NCBI RefSeq assembly: GCF_000003815.2
Contig: NC_049992.1
Location: 10,152,090 to 10,216,089 of the forward strand
Reading direction: 5' to 3'
Length of the DNA: 64,000 nucleotides
DNA from: Branchiostoma floridae
Lineage: Eukaryota > Chordata > Leptocardii > Amphioxiformes > Branchiostomatidae
Part shown: positions 46,301-59,500 of the stretch, in pieces
Layout: every line of letters begins with the position of its first letter
How positions within the stretch are numbered: the first letter of the stretch is position 1
Translations under genes and position numbers: made by a program
The notes under the pieces: model-generated
What the model was told of the DNA's origin: nothing
Database searches by the model: none
What the model saw: only the letters and a program-made list of their open reading frames with translations

Positions 46301-49300
46301 AGCACGGGGCCACTCAAGGGTCACAAGCAAAATAACAGCAATGACATCACAAGGCGAAACGCCCGAAGCGACGGTTATTGAGGAGGCTGATTTGGAAGAA
46401 GAGTCGGAAAAGGTAGATCATAATGGTGAAGTTCAAAACATCACCGTATTATCAGAGAAAGGTGAACTGTCTGGCTCTGAACTTCAAGCAACGACTACAT
46501 ATTTCATCACGAAAGTAACTGAAGAAGGGACTAGAGGAGATGAGCTGGCGGTGGATGTGGATACTATGTCACAAAGGACAACAGTTTCAACAGTGACCAC
46601 AACTAGTCGAGCTTCTACAGATAACACGCATATGGAAGATGCCGTGTCCACAGCAGGAGAGCAGACCATCACTGAAGTATATGAAGAGCAGGCTGACTCC
46701 GAAGCTGCGGTTATCGCTGATGACAATGATGAAAGTGATGGGGATGGCAGCGGCATTGAAGAGATTTCAGATGCCGCTGCTGAGGATTCGTCCCATAAGT
46801 CCAAGGTTGAGGAGAATCTGATTACCATGGCTATCCAGGAAGATCGTATTGAGAGAGAATCTGCAGCTAAGAAAGGAAAGGCGACAGTAGAAAGCTACAC
46901 AGAGCAAGAAGCTGGTAAAGTAACTGAATTTGAGGAAGGCACGGGAGAGGACGCAGAAACAGTGACCAGGGGGAGAAAGGGTGGCACAAGGGGAAACTAT
47001 TATCTGCGTTCTAAGACGGTGTACTACGGGAGTGGGCCAAGTGCAAGAGGCGGTTTCAGAGCTGCCATGGCTGCCGCGGCCATGCGAGGGGCTGTCGCTG
47101 ACCGGACCAAAGCGTCGAGCGCAAAGGCAGTACTTTCAAGGAAGGCCAAGAAAACAGATGTTCATCAAGCATCGAGTGAGAATCCAGAGGAATTAAATGT
47201 TGTAGAACAAGAAGCAGTCGTAATGGCTACTAGCAGTTACGAAGAAGAAAGTTCTGAAGAAATTCAAGAGTCGTCGACGGATGAAACCGTGACTGTTGAG
47301 AGCCTTGAACAACACACAAGTGAAAGTTCAGGGGACACGACTGAAGACCAAGATGCGTCAAATGCAGAATCTGAAGACAAGGCGAATGAACAGCAAGACT
47401 CTGAGGACAGAGAAGCACACACCTCAGATACTCAGGCAGATACGGAAGTATGCGCGACAGTTGAGAGCCCTGATGACCTTGCTGTCGGACAAGAGACAGA
47501 CCAAACTTCAGAAGAGAGTATGGACGACCCGGAAAGCCCCCAAACGCAGGAGGTTGCTGACGTTGAACAGACAAATAAAATGGAAATGCCTCCGGTCCCC
47601 AAAAACGTATCTAAGAAACGCAAGCATGATGAATCATCGATTGGAGAACGTTCCACTAAAGGAGAGGGAAGCCAGAAAGGTTCAAGAGGTAACCACAACT
47701 TGCGGTCAAGGACAGTCTACTACGGCAGTGGACCAAGTGCGCGTAGCGGCTTTCTTGCTACTATCGCGGCCGCCACAATGAGCAACAGACAAGGACAATC
47801 TGTGACATCACGATCAGCAAAGAAGTCATCAAGATTTGTTATGTCATGTGGCAATACAAGTGAAAAAGAGCAGACGGAAGAAGCAAATGCCGTTACCATC
47901 CAAGATGACGAGAACGGCCCGTCAGAAGAAATCTCAAAATCAACTGAAGTTCAAGGAGAAGGAGCTGAAACAGTTTCCACCACGATTGTAGAGGGCATCA
48001 CAGATGAGGATATTGAGGGCGTCTTGGAGGAGCTGTCAGAAAGTGCTGCCAGCGGGCAGATGTCTCTTGAGGACGCTATGGCGGAGGCTGCGTCTCCCAA
48101 AGATATTCTGACAGAAAACCAGGAAGAGAGCGGGAACGAAATTCAGGCTGAACATAGCACGGCAGATGCTATAGAGACTTTGGACGACGCCTCTTCTATC
48201 GACGACGACCCCTCTACAACAGTGCAAAGTTTTCAGACCAGTGACAAACAGCAAGAGGTACAAAACATCGTGTCATCGTCTACATCAAAAGTGGGTAGGA
48301 AGAAGAGAAAGGTCGACTACACCGAGACAGTTGGACAGAGCGAAGAAAAAGCAGATTCAATGGATGTAGCATCGTTGAGGCACAGACAGAAAGTATGACA
48401 GATGGAGAAGGATCTGAAGAGATGGTGGTAAGGACAAACACACAGAAGGAAAGTGCTGTGGAGTCCAGCGAATCGCCTGGCCGTTCATATTGGCTAAGAA
48501 AACGGACGATCGCGTATTATTACTCAACGGGACTTGAATCTCCCCTGGCAGTGGTCACAAAGTCATCAACCGTGTACGAGACAGACAGCAAGAAACGCAA
48601 CAAGAGCTCAGAGGCAAGTACCAAGGCGACTAAACGAGCAATAACCACCAGCAAGGAGGTGGCATCCAAGAAATCTAGAAAGGAAACCACCGTAGTTCAG
48701 ACAGAAGGAGAGATCAGTTCACCGTCTGAAACGCTGGAAGAATCCTCCGCATCTGAAGCTCAGAGTACAACGGAACAGGAGGTATCGTCGACAGGGTCGA
48801 TGGAAGTGGAGACAACTTCTGTTAAGGTGACTTCATCTGACGACAGCCAGAGTGAGAAAACCGAGACCATTGTGATGGAGGATGGAGAAACATCCAGCAA
48901 AACGATTCTATTCGCCGACCCAGGAACAGCCTCTACGTCGACTGAAACAACAACGATCATAACTAACGTCGAGGTAGGCTCAAAGGGACTCGGTGCCGAC
49001 ACAGAGACGCACGAAGAAGTGATGACTACCACATCAAAAACTAGGATGAGAGGCAGTCGAAAAGTGGGACCAAAAACGGTGACAAAGATATCCACACTGG
49101 AAAGTGTGGAGGAGCTTCCAGAGGACCAACATGTAAGTACATGTAACCTGTTCTACTATAGGTAACGTTACTAGGTCAACGTTAATGAAGAAAATTGAAA
49201 CATTTGCTTGAAAGAGAATTAGCGCTAAGTTTGAATCTCCATCATCATTCCATACACTTTGCTTAGTATGAGTGATGACTAACTTCGCCTCCTTATTAAT

Positions 49301-49866
49301 TCCCAAGGACGAGAAGGAAGGCGAAGCCATTTCAGCAGTCGAGACTGAAGAGGTCATGACAGCAAGAAGCGAAGAACAAGGGTGTGTTCACTTATTTGTT
49401 ACTGAATATTCAGATTAACATTAGCACACATAAAACCTTTATGCTCAGGGGTATCGGTCGCACATTCTATTGGTCACAAACTTTTTTCACATTGTGTAGG
49501 CATTCTTATTGCTATAGTCAAGGCAGATGTCATAGCATATATATTCAGTGTTGTTAAAGTATGGTCCGTTGTTTTTGGTATTCATTGCATTACGTCATCC
49601 CTCCCTCTAGAACAACATCTGAATCTCTCCTGTCAACTGGCAAGAAATCGACCAACAAGTCCAAAACAGTGAAAACTACTACAGTGAAGACTTCAAAGAT
49701 GAAGACGACTTCATCGAATGTTTCAATGTCACACACAACCGTCGTGACCAAGTCTTCCTCTTCAACGAGGAACATCAACAGCGAGGGATCTTTGGGCCAG
49801 GTATACTCCATGTCCCTTAGACGGATGGGAGACGGAAAGAGACGTGTGTACACCTGGAACACTTAA
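37319..49866 (+). CDS. Large acidic repeat protein of unknown family, probable multi-exon gene (5' end not found)
   Basis: Exons that join with matching phases and GT-AG borders are 37319-37496, 37625-37930, 38371-38490, 39083-39294, 40076-49132, 49308-49381 and 49611-49866. The first three are phase 1 at both ends and the fourth starts in phase 1. Early exons are Ser/Thr-rich (SQSTSYSSSVSTSKSSFSSF). The third has a basic/aromatic HSWSEGWMKRHR. The giant exon encodes some 3,000 very Glu-rich residues with repeated LRSKTVYYGSGPSARSGF blocks. The last exon is Ser/Thr/Lys-rich and ends SLRRMGDGKRRVYTWNT. I recognise no catalytic domain, signal peptide or membrane segment. Charge, an AT-hook (KRGRP) and basic patches suggest a nuclear or chromatin/lamina-associated protein, which is inference. 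The second exon could instead extend to 38,052 with a frameshift. Confidence 0.55.
39300..39870 (+). mobile_element. 3' fragment of a non-LTR retrotransposon (reverse transcriptase tail)
   Basis: A reading frame ending at 39,718 contains RICKYCPSNAVEDESHFITNC, the zinc-binding C-terminal motif (R-C-C-ED-H-C) seen after many LINE reverse transcriptases. The sequence runs into a 3' end with ttgcaataaacatatcat near 39,815-39,835. Only the last 130 or so residues remain. It sits in the intron (39,295-40,075) of the acidic repeat gene, in the same orientation. Its left limit is unclear. Confidence 0.7.
40076..49132 (+). CDS. Giant ~9-kb exon of the acidic repeat gene, with three frame breaks
   Basis: The acceptor is TTCTAAGCAG|GAC and the donor CAACAT|GTAAGT. 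Four long frames follow one another: 40,076 to about 41,200; about 41,200 to 46,335; about 46,260 to 48,398; and about 48,370 to 49,132. They overlap briefly, and the encoded composition and repeat motifs continue across each break, so this was one reading frame. Each break is a -1 change (one base missing, or two extra); two lie at A5 runs near 46,253 and 48,347. Domains in order: a tandem 127-residue acidic repeat (40,352-41,113), Glu/Ser/Thr-rich sequence, an AT-hook KRGRP (41,785-41,799), three diverged basic motifs, a Glu-Ala array, three acidic plus motif units, then further motifs at 46,980, 47,679 and 48,475. The breaks may be sequencing errors or true decay. Confidence 0.7.
40352..41113 (+). 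repeat. Two tandem 127-residue coding repeats
   Basis: The unit begins VAMVVRQEE (40,352) and VAMAVRQEE (40,733), 381 bp apart. Both contain SESM, SEQDKVVIVEEK, EQEET, VITTE, ASQEVT and VSSMGE in the same order. The period is a whole number of codons, so the array arose by in-frame duplication. Confidence 0.85.
43453..43599 (+). repeat. 12-bp coding minisatellite (Glu-Glu-Ala-Glu)
   Basis: About twelve copies of gaggcggaagag encode EEAE units, with two variants reading EEAKGEAE. This is a young, nearly perfect in-frame array in the giant exon. Confidence 0.9.
43765..46251 (+). repeat. Tandem acidic-plus-motif units, about 0.7-0.8 kb each
   Basis: The block GRRGNYWLRSKTVYYGSGPS, then ARSGFLAAIATTTMSSG, occurs at 43,765-43,875, 44,605-44,715, 45,418-45,528 and 46,141-46,251. 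Between the blocks lie acidic spacers of 729, 702 and 612 bp. The first two are clearly homologous (EEESVTVDE, KEQEQYEIHEED, EEIQLGEEQT, EVMEQEFDEHQEEE). The third is more diverged. The motif block is far better conserved than the spacers. Confidence 0.9.
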
Positions 49867-52800
49867 GACGAACACTGCTACTCCTAAGGACCAGTTTGTT
49901 CAGGTTTATTCAAATTGACCCAATAATTGTTGTGGGACCAATAGTTGTTGATTTCTTTGTGTTACAAACGGCTACCTCCTTTAATGTGTGTTACAAGAGT
50001 GGTTAGTTCTAGTCACTACAGTGAAATTTATTAGACGTTATACAGTCCAACATGGCTACGGTGTGGTATAACATGTATTGGTGTTTGTTTGCTTAATAGC
50101 CTACTAGATGATTAAGATAATGTGTATGCTAGTGGAGGTAGTGGCATATATATTCATAGATGTAGGTCCAAGGAATTGGATATATTTTGGGAACTTGTCA
50201 TCAAACTAGAGGTTGAATCTTTACTGACTTTTCACGTTTTGTACTTTGAAATTTGTAGCGGGAGTAAATGATAGGGGTGTGCGATAGCTAGATGCAAAGT
50301 ACATGGATATTTCTGAGTTAACATCAACTGTCATATTTCCAACGGATGCCATGATACTGCCACTTGCGAAAAATACATGGATTTAAAGAGACGTACGAAT
50401 GCATCAGTAATCCTGAGGTATATACACTTCAGATATCTAGGTGTCCAAAACAATCTTGACAATGCTTTTTTTATGTAGTGACATTATGACAACTGGTGAA
50501 ATTATGAGAGTTGATGTTACAATGTTATGATAGTGTGAGATCTGTAATGTTAGAATTAGCTTCAGTGTGTGGACAAGAGTTGCACTATGCTCCTTACTAA
50601 TGAATCAAGTACCAATTTCAGTAAAAGAAAGACAAAAATACATGGAACAGTCTATTACATACTTTGCTTTAATCTGAAGTGGTACAAAAGTCTGTGTGAC
50701 ATCTATGAAAAAAGACAACAATCATGAAGTGTTACAAATGTAACAGCAGCAGTTTACAAAAATATCTCCTTCAACGTGGAGATCCTCTCAATATGTGGGA
50801 TGCAAAAGGCTCTTATATTACAAGTTGATGGTTGGATTGTTGGATGAAGAAAAGGGAAATGTAACGTTTATGAAAATCTATAATCAAAAGTTGATGGTTG
50901 GATTGATCCTTGGATATATGAATAAAAGGGAAATTAATGTAACACGTATAATATGGACTCCTTTGGTTACCTTTCCATTGTATCAATGCCTACAATGTAG
51001 CTTGCACCACTTTTATACATCTATAAGCAATACAATGTAGATACATACAAGGATAATTGTAACATATCCCTCAAGCAAACCTTGCTGGTTTTGACTCTGG
51101 CTTCCCATAGATACAACAGTGTTATATATAAAAGGTTTCAAAGAAATATAAGGGGAGGGGGACATACATAATACGGTTGGCTCCCTACTTGACATGTATC
51201 GGCATACCACACTGACACAGAAAATAGTGAAGCTGCAACTTGTTTGGTCCAGTCTTAATCAGATGTAAAATGTAGGCGCTTGTGACACTCAGAAATATAC
51301 TCGTGTATCATAAAGCTGAATCCAGCAGTATGAATAACAACGTTGCAAGATAAAGGTCTTGTATCATGTATTTTCTTTCTTTCCTGAGCCCACTGTGATG
51401 GTTCAGGCCCCTTAAATTAATCACTTAACACGTTACTGTCTTAAGCATATAGAAGGAAAAATACATAAATGATCACCTCATCTCTAAGTTAAAATCAAGC
51501 CAGAACTCAATTTTTCCCAGTGGACATACAAGAGTCACCAGCACCAGTTTTCTAAGGAACATCCCCACCCAAATACAAAATGATTAATGTAACCTTTACT
51601 GCAACTGATTTCTACTTCATAAAATATTTCTAAACATACCAAAAAACAGTCTTTGCTGTTCCCTATAACTATTGTACAAATTCATTTCATTTTTCATGAC
51701 AAAATAAGACAAGTAAAAAAGTGACAAGGTTTTGTTTAGAAAAAAATTGTAAATGACAATCATTGAAAGTCATACAAAAGTGAAGTTTAGGCAGAGTGTA
51801 TCTTACCATGCTATGAAGAAAGAGACTTGTGCTAAGTTTGTTCACACTTCAATATTTTATGGTGGGATGATTTTGACAAAAAGAAAACTTCCAAATCTAT
51901 CCTGCATGCACATCCTGCATGTAGGTTACATTTTCACTCATTAATTGTGCCCTGTACAGTACATTTACACTTTGCCATTCTTAATGAATTTAAGAACCTT
52001 CTTTGATATACAAAATAAATCATTAATCAGTTACACTTATATACCACTGCACTGCCCATATACGGTAGTTTTTGGGTAGTTGTTGTTCAAGTACATTTTA
52101 CTTTTTGACACTATCCCAATACCTTAAAATGCAAATACACGCAATTTGCTGTCTATATAATACTGCCTCTGATGGTGCATAGCATAAAACTCGTCAAAAT
52201 AAAACATGAATGTAACCCATTCTATGCTGAATTCAGTCAAAATGTCACTGATTCAAGAAAACAAGTGCTACATTCTGTAAACATAAAAGCAGAAAAGTGC
52301 CGATTTGTACTGTCCCTGTCTGGCAAGCTGCAAGTATGCATCACTGATGATTTCTACTTTATCCAGACATACCTGGCCTTGATTTACAGCAATACCACTA
52401 TATCGCAAACAAACACTGTAGAGACATGTGATGTTACTTTTCAAAGCACCACAAAGTACTACAAATCTGTGTAGAATGATGTTCCCATGAATGGATATGG
52501 AATGAGATTTCTCTTTACTGGAATGAGCCTCCATCTTCGTCAATCATTTCCTACAATTAATCTCTATTCATAGGAATTAGTTAAAAACAAGTTCTGATAT
52601 CCTAACAAATATAATAAGAGTCATTGCACTAATGGTCAATACAAATATGGTTCGTCTAGTATCACTTAGTTTACATCAACAACCTTACTATTATACAGAT
52701 CAATTCTAGTAATCCTGTCAACTAGATTGTCAATCCTGTCAAATACATTGTCAATCCTGTCAACTAGACTGTCAATCCTGTCAACTAGATTGTCAATCCT

Positions 52801-53565
52801 GTCAACTAGATTGTCAATCCTGTCAACTAGATTGCTACATAGTTCATCTATTGCATGACAAATCCTCTAGAACAGAACTAAACACTTATCTTATTAATAG
52901 GAACAGATCATGATCAGGCAGGTTGAGAATGGGTGTGTTTGGAAAAAATTGGTCATCAGAAAATTTTGATATGTACAATTACATTTTGGCAAAAAAGTGC
53001 AGCATGTAGGGTTGACCTAGGGTTATGGAATGCATCCCACAACATCCTCTCCTACATAATCCTGGTTTCTACTGTCAAGAAAGCTGGACATTTTTCTGTA
53101 AAGCACCCTTAGGCCAGAATTGTGCAGGTCATAGCATTATGTTTTTATGATTCCCTGTATTAAAGTTTCTGTTATGTACATACACCTGTAAATATAAATC
53201 CTAAAATGGGTAACATTATATACATGTTGAAATACATGAAGGGCATTACTCAGTGACTCTTGTGAATTGCCATGCATCTATTGTACAACAAAATCAAAAT
53301 CTCTCTTGTGCATGTGGCCAAGCTGCTTTCATTAATATCTTGGAGAAGATAGATACTTATAACATCCTTCACCCTTTTTGTATTTGTCCCGCTAAGGATT
53401 CACAATGACAAGTGCAAAACTTTCAACCAAATCACAATCTTTCATTCTTTAACATACAATACAATCCCTGACATACGTAAAACAGTCTTCACATACATTT
53501 CTCCCATACCATATGCATCAGGCACCCTCATACCGAGTTCCCTGTTCATGCAACTGTCTGTACAA
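49867..53565. other. Gene-poor AT-rich region between the acidic gene and NADK
   Basis: This holds the 3' UTR of the acidic gene and then AT-rich spacer. Seen: a tandem duplication of period about 66 bp (50,823-50,945, repeating agttgatggttggattg) and a 21-bp minisatellite at 52,711-52,834. Since NADK is on the minus strand, its 3' UTR is at the right end. No exon is supported. Confidence 0.55.
52711..52834. repeat. 21-bp minisatellite, about six copies
   Basis: The unit aatcctgtcaactagattgt plus c repeats from 52,711 to 52,834 with single-base variants. Copies touch without spacers, so it is a plain tandem array and not a CRISPR. Confidence 0.9.
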
Positions 53566-56500
53566 CTAGGCCTCTATGCTGCAGTCACTGTCATCCTTCA
53601 CTCTCCCGTTTGCCCCCTCGTTGTTATTGAACGCTCGCTGCGGTCTCCTGACGTTCCAGTGGAGGCACTCTGCGAGACTGTCGAACCAGTCGCTGATCTG
53701 ATCAAGCTTGCAAATTGATGGAATCGGAAACTCAGAAGTGGTGATCCTTACACTGCAAGATCAAAAACAAAAACTGTTCAATGGGATGAAACAAAACAAT
53801 TTCAATTTCAGATCAAGATCAGTGTGTTCAAATACATGCAAGTTAACCACAATAACTTTTGAACCACCTACATTGGCTATAAGTAGCAGCAAGAAGTAGT
53901 TTCCAGTCATTCTACCCTGATGATGGTGTCTGATGGACATCGAAACGTTGGAAGTAAGTACTCCCTTGTGCCTAAATAACCTTACTATATGAACTTTTGA
54001 AGTTTTGTGATGACAAAGAAGTGGTTTCCACACACCTGTCTCCCACTTTAATCTCCTGTCTGTTTCTACCATCCAGGGAAACCCAGGCAGAGCCTCTGGA
54101 CTCAGGGGAAACCATGACCTGAAGATAGAAAATAATCTACATCAATGTATGATAATGTGTGATATAAAACCATGGACAGTTGACATGTTGTGTTAAATGA
54201 AGCATATGATGCGCACGCATGTATCTACCAATCTTTTCACATTGATAAAAGAAGTTGAATCAGTCTTTACTGCTAGGTACTAGAGTATTTATTTGGACAT
54301 CTTAGACAGCACCCACTGTCTTTTATCAGTGAAATGAAAGTAAAAGAATACAAGACTTTACGGAACAAAGAACACTTAACAAAACAAAGAACACTTCCAT
54401 ATATCAATAAGAAGTATTCTTTGTTCTGTAAAGTCTTGTATACTTTTATTTTCATTTCACTGATGAAAGACAGTGGATGCTGTCTGAAACATCTGAATAA
54501 ATATTGCAGTATCCAGAAATAAAGATTGATTCAACTTCTATTATTCAATTTCCTGGATGACACATCTGCACAAACATATCCACATTAATCTTTCTTTAAT
54601 TAATTTGTAGTCTTTCTTGACTAAAACGGCTAAAAAAATGTCAAAGAACAGCCGAAGCCTAACCTCTGCTTGGAGAGTAGGGGACTTGGCCCTCCTTACC
54701 TTAATCTCCACACCAGCGGGCACTACGATTGGTCTGAAGGACAGGGAATGTGGACAGATGGGGGTGACCATGATGGCGGGAACGTTGGGATGGACCATGG
54801 ACGCTCCTGCAGCAACAGCGTAGGCCGTGCTGCCAGTGGGGGTGGACACTATCAGACCTGCATGTATGGAAACCACATGTTGCATTTGCTTGTAACATTC
54901 ACCCTCGCAAAGCTCAGTTCAATAGTCAAAACTCAGGGGAAACACTGGAGAAACACATCCAGCAAAATAGAAGGTATCTCCTGTGTGTATCTTCCCTAGT
55001 CAAAGGGTTTCTAATGTTTGCTTTGGTAGGAGGATACTGTATTACATATCTGAAAGATTTTCTTATGTATGGAAACCACATTACATTTGCTTGTAACTTT
55101 TAACACGAAAGATTCACATCAATATAAAAGTTGTGATGGAAGAAAAGAAATCCCAATAGAGAAGAAGGCAGGTCCAGATAAAACATGAAGTAGTTACAAG
55201 GGTGTGACATTCAAAATGTTGCACACTGTTAGATTAGTACACCAGTGTAGATATTTTGTACAGCAAAAGTGGTCGCGTCGCATTGGTCAGGTGGACGTTT
55301 TGAAAAGGTCACTTAATGCTTACGTCAGTGGGAAAATTTTCGAGACCAAGAAAAAACGGTACACGAAGAGAAGGTCACTTGGGCAGGTTTGATTGTAGTT
55401 GTTAGTAATGCGTGTTATTTACCATACTTTGTACCTGGTGTAATTGATGTGCAAAAAAAATTCAAAATGTTACTTATTGCATGAAACAAAAAGGACTAAT
55501 GCTGGAATGTCTGAAGGGTTTGCTATGAGTCACTTACCGTCTCCCTGTACAGAGGTGACATGCCTGCCTTCCAGGTACAGGTCCAGGTGACACAGGTAGG
55601 GGGAGGGGCCTCTGTCGATCACAACTTCATTCAGCACCTGAATCTTCTTTGGTTTCTCTATACTGTTGATGTGACTGTCACATTCAGCGTCTGTTATCAC
55701 ACACTTCAACCTACTCCTTAGGGTTAGAGCTGCATGACCTGAAACAGACAGAGAAGAGTCATTAAAAATGACCATAATCCCAACATACCGGTAAAACACA
55801 ACACTTATTGCTTTAAGGTTGCCATTTTAATAATCACAAGGGTTGTTCAAGACTGTACATCAAAATTAACTGCCTTTGTCTGTTAGCTTCACCTGAATTA
55901 TCTTTTTGCAACTTTTATCTTGTCTTGAAATTTCTTAGGACTTTGCAGAGTCACATGGAAGCCAGTGTGAAAACTAGCTGACTGTTGCCAACCCCTGTGT
56001 CAGGGATCCCAGCAGCAGTATAATCAAATACTGGAAACTACTACTTTTGACATGAGCCTAATTTGAATCAATGTCCTTCAAATAAGTTTTCATTAAAAAG
56101 ATTGAAATATGACCTACCTTCTAGAACATGGTTGACCTGTGATTTAAAGTTGTCAAACTCAAAAGGTGTGAGAAATCCCAGGGAGCCCATGTGGAACGCC
56201 ATCACAGGGGGAACACTGCCCTGTTTAGAGAAAAAAAAACAATTATAACATGTCAAAATGTTTCTAAAACAAAAACAATCAAAACTGCAGAATACCTCAA
56301 GCCCATTAGTCTCACTTTATAAAAACTCATATCTGATTCAGAACAGGACAGTTTATCTTGATTTTACATTTACATGTAATGTCAATACTCATATACGTTT
56401 GCCTGGTGCCCAAAGACATTAAAATCATGTCACATATCAAACACGCCAAAAAGTAGTTACTCAAGCAACTGGATATGGTTCTGGAAATAGTCAGACATTT

Positions 56501-59500
56501 CAACTACTATCCAGTAGTTTTTGCCAGTGTCAGTTGCTTGAGTAACTACTATCTTATTACCTGGATGTCTAACCTACATCGACACATATTAAAACACATG
56601 AGAAATTCTTTAATGGGATTGTCTTGAACACCTGGATATTGAGAATGCACAGACCTCAGGGATTACTACTGATGCTGCTCTTTTAACCCACCCCTTCTTT
56701 ACATGTGGCGGTCCAAGGGCACGTTGCAGAATAAAAACAGAGTTGACGTAACTAACTAACCTGGAACAGTGAGGATGCCCACAGAAGTGTACCGTCTCCT
56801 CCCAGACAGATGATGAAGTCTATTCTGCCAGACAGGTCCTCCGTACCTGGAGTCAAGGGGGAGGGGGGCATTGGTAAGAAAATTTGTTTATTCCAAAATA
56901 TCATCTTACCAAAAATCGTTAAAAACGTTAATGGGACAAGAAAGATATTTATTTTGCAGTATAGCAGTCATGACTGTGACAGACTGTCCAATACATAATG
57001 CAATTTGTTTCAGTCCTTTTTCTAAAAGTAATGATGTGTACATTTCCATTCTGTAGTGCTTACCTTCTTTGAATGTGTTGAGTTTTTGTTTGATCGGTTG
57101 GAAACCAGAGTCATCTGCGATCATTTCATCCTCCAGTGTGGAGACTTCCACATAAACCACCATTCTTTTCTCCTGTAAGACCATTCATTCATTCAGTTAA
57201 TCAGTATCAAGATAATTCTTTATCAACGAAGTATTCAGCTAACAACACGGGATAACAAAGGTTTCCTTCATCTAAATTATAATGACCATATGAAGAATAT
57301 GCTGTCAAACATCAATTTCAAGATGTTATTTCTTAATCATCTAGTAGGAAGCTTTTTAACAATCTGAACCTAAGATAAATGAGTCCAGGCAATTAGTCAA
57401 CAATCAATAATAATATCTCTTGAATACTAGAAGAAAAAATCCTATTGTCCACTATTGTGGAAAAGCTCAATCAATCAATAAATAAATGGATAAATTCACA
57501 TCAATCCATACTTATTCCACAGAATTAAGTCCTATTCTTAGGAGAGACTAAGGGTATTCTCCAAGCTCTTTACAACCTCCCTCCCAGTTAACACCATCTA
57601 TGCATAGCCTCCTTCACAGACTTCAAGTGGGGCTGGCTTTTACTTCATGGTGACGGTTGCTGGTTGGCTAGTTTCAAAGTTGGCTAAGGTTGTCTTCTGG
57701 AAAAGGGAGTTTGCCTCCAGGTGGGACAAAACTCGTTCCACGGCAAACTACCTTCTACTGCAAACTCCCTTTCCCAGCAATAGACAACCTTGGCCAACTT
57801 TGAAACTAGCCAACAAGCACCCCCCCCCCCCATAAAATAAAGCCCAGACCCACTCAAAGTCTGCGAAGGAGGCTAATCCATGCAGTTCTTGGTAAAACCG
57901 CTGACCTGAACCAGCCAGGTGACCAGGTCCATGAAGGGCTGCACCACGGAGCACTCATGGATCTTCTTGATGATGAGAACACTGAGCGGGGGTTTGTTCC
58001 ATGTCAGCCGCTGAGACAGGGGGTCCTGCACGTGCCTAAAGAAGGGAAATATTTCATTTACATCAAATAAACCACTCTTTTAAAACAATCCTTATCCTTA
58101 TTTCATTTATCATCTACCACTACCACATTAAGCATATTACCTTACTTGTAAATTATTACTCATTGACTAATTAATTTAGTCTACTAGTATAAGGGAAGAG
58201 GGTTTAGTTTAAGCTACATATTACATTTTTCCTTCCTCCTGCACCTGGTTTTATGTATTGCTTTTGTATGATATTTATGTATTTTTACCAAATAAATAAA
58301 CAAACAAACAATCCAGGAATATAAAATGTTTTGTACATGTGTAAAGGCAAAGTTCCATCATCCTCAGAAGTTAGCTAGATAAGTATACTTTTTATATTTT
58401 TATATTTTAATCTTGAAAAATCAAAATCTCTATGCTGTGATAAAAAAAAAAGGTTGACAAGTCTTCAGACCTATTCTTATATAAGTGGTGTACTGTATAA
58501 GTAATGGCAACGAAACCTTTAAATGATCCGTCTCAGGAAAAACAGATGTGGTCCCAACTATTTGTTGCACTCAAATATAACTTGAAGACCCCTCCCTTAA
58601 CAAACTCTATAAGAGTAACACATTACTCTGATATGCATACAGTCGTTTTTTGACAGCTAAAACTTCCATATCCACATTTTCTTCTGTTGGAATGACAGAT
58701 TGACCAAAACTTATAAGTATTTGATATGTAAAACTGTATTTACTGCTGCTATGACAACAAACATACTATGTTGGTTGGTTGTCAAGCACAATGAATCTAA
58801 CTTGCATGTAAAACATCATATACACAACAATCAACAAAACAGTCTAAGATTGAAATACACATGACTTACGTAATACAAGATTTCTGTGGAAGTTTCATTC
58901 CCAGACAGTGTGGCATCTCTTATGTCACCTGTTGCACGTTGAACTTCTGACTAACTGAGTCCAAAAGGCCAGTAACATGGCATTCTCTATACACTCACAA
59001 TAAACAATGACACGACTAAAAAGTACAAACACAAAAAAAAGGCTATAACACTTCCTCCTCCGTTCAGCAGGTTCCCAGAAAAAAACATGACTTTTACCAA
59101 GAAAATTGCTAGTAGAAATTTAAGCTTAACACCGGGACAAAGTTGGCACAATGTAATGGTCCAAAGGGCACTCCTCACCTGACATAGGTCAAACCAAGTT
59201 TTGTTGACAAACTGAAAAATTTCATTTTAAATTTGTAGCTGAGGAACATTGTTTGGTCCTTAAAGTTTCTTCACTAGCTTAAGCTTTACTTGATTTTAGT
59301 ATGATCATTCTTATACTGAAAACACATGTAATCTGGAGTTAAACAAGTCATAAAATGTACCCCATTAGGTAAGTGGCATGTTCCATTGAACAAACATAAC
59401 ACTGACAAGTGGACTAGTCACCATTATGCAATGATGACTTTGTGCTAAAATAAGCCATACAAAAGAATATTGCTACACAGATACCTGCCCAGGAAACCCC

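Noticed and set aside
41170-48380. Programmed -1 ribosomal frameshifting
   Set aside because: None of the three sites has a slippery X-XXY-YYZ heptamer in the right frame; base loss at A runs is simpler.
52711-52834. CRISPR-like array
   Set aside because: The units are contiguous 21-mers without unique spacers, in an animal genome.
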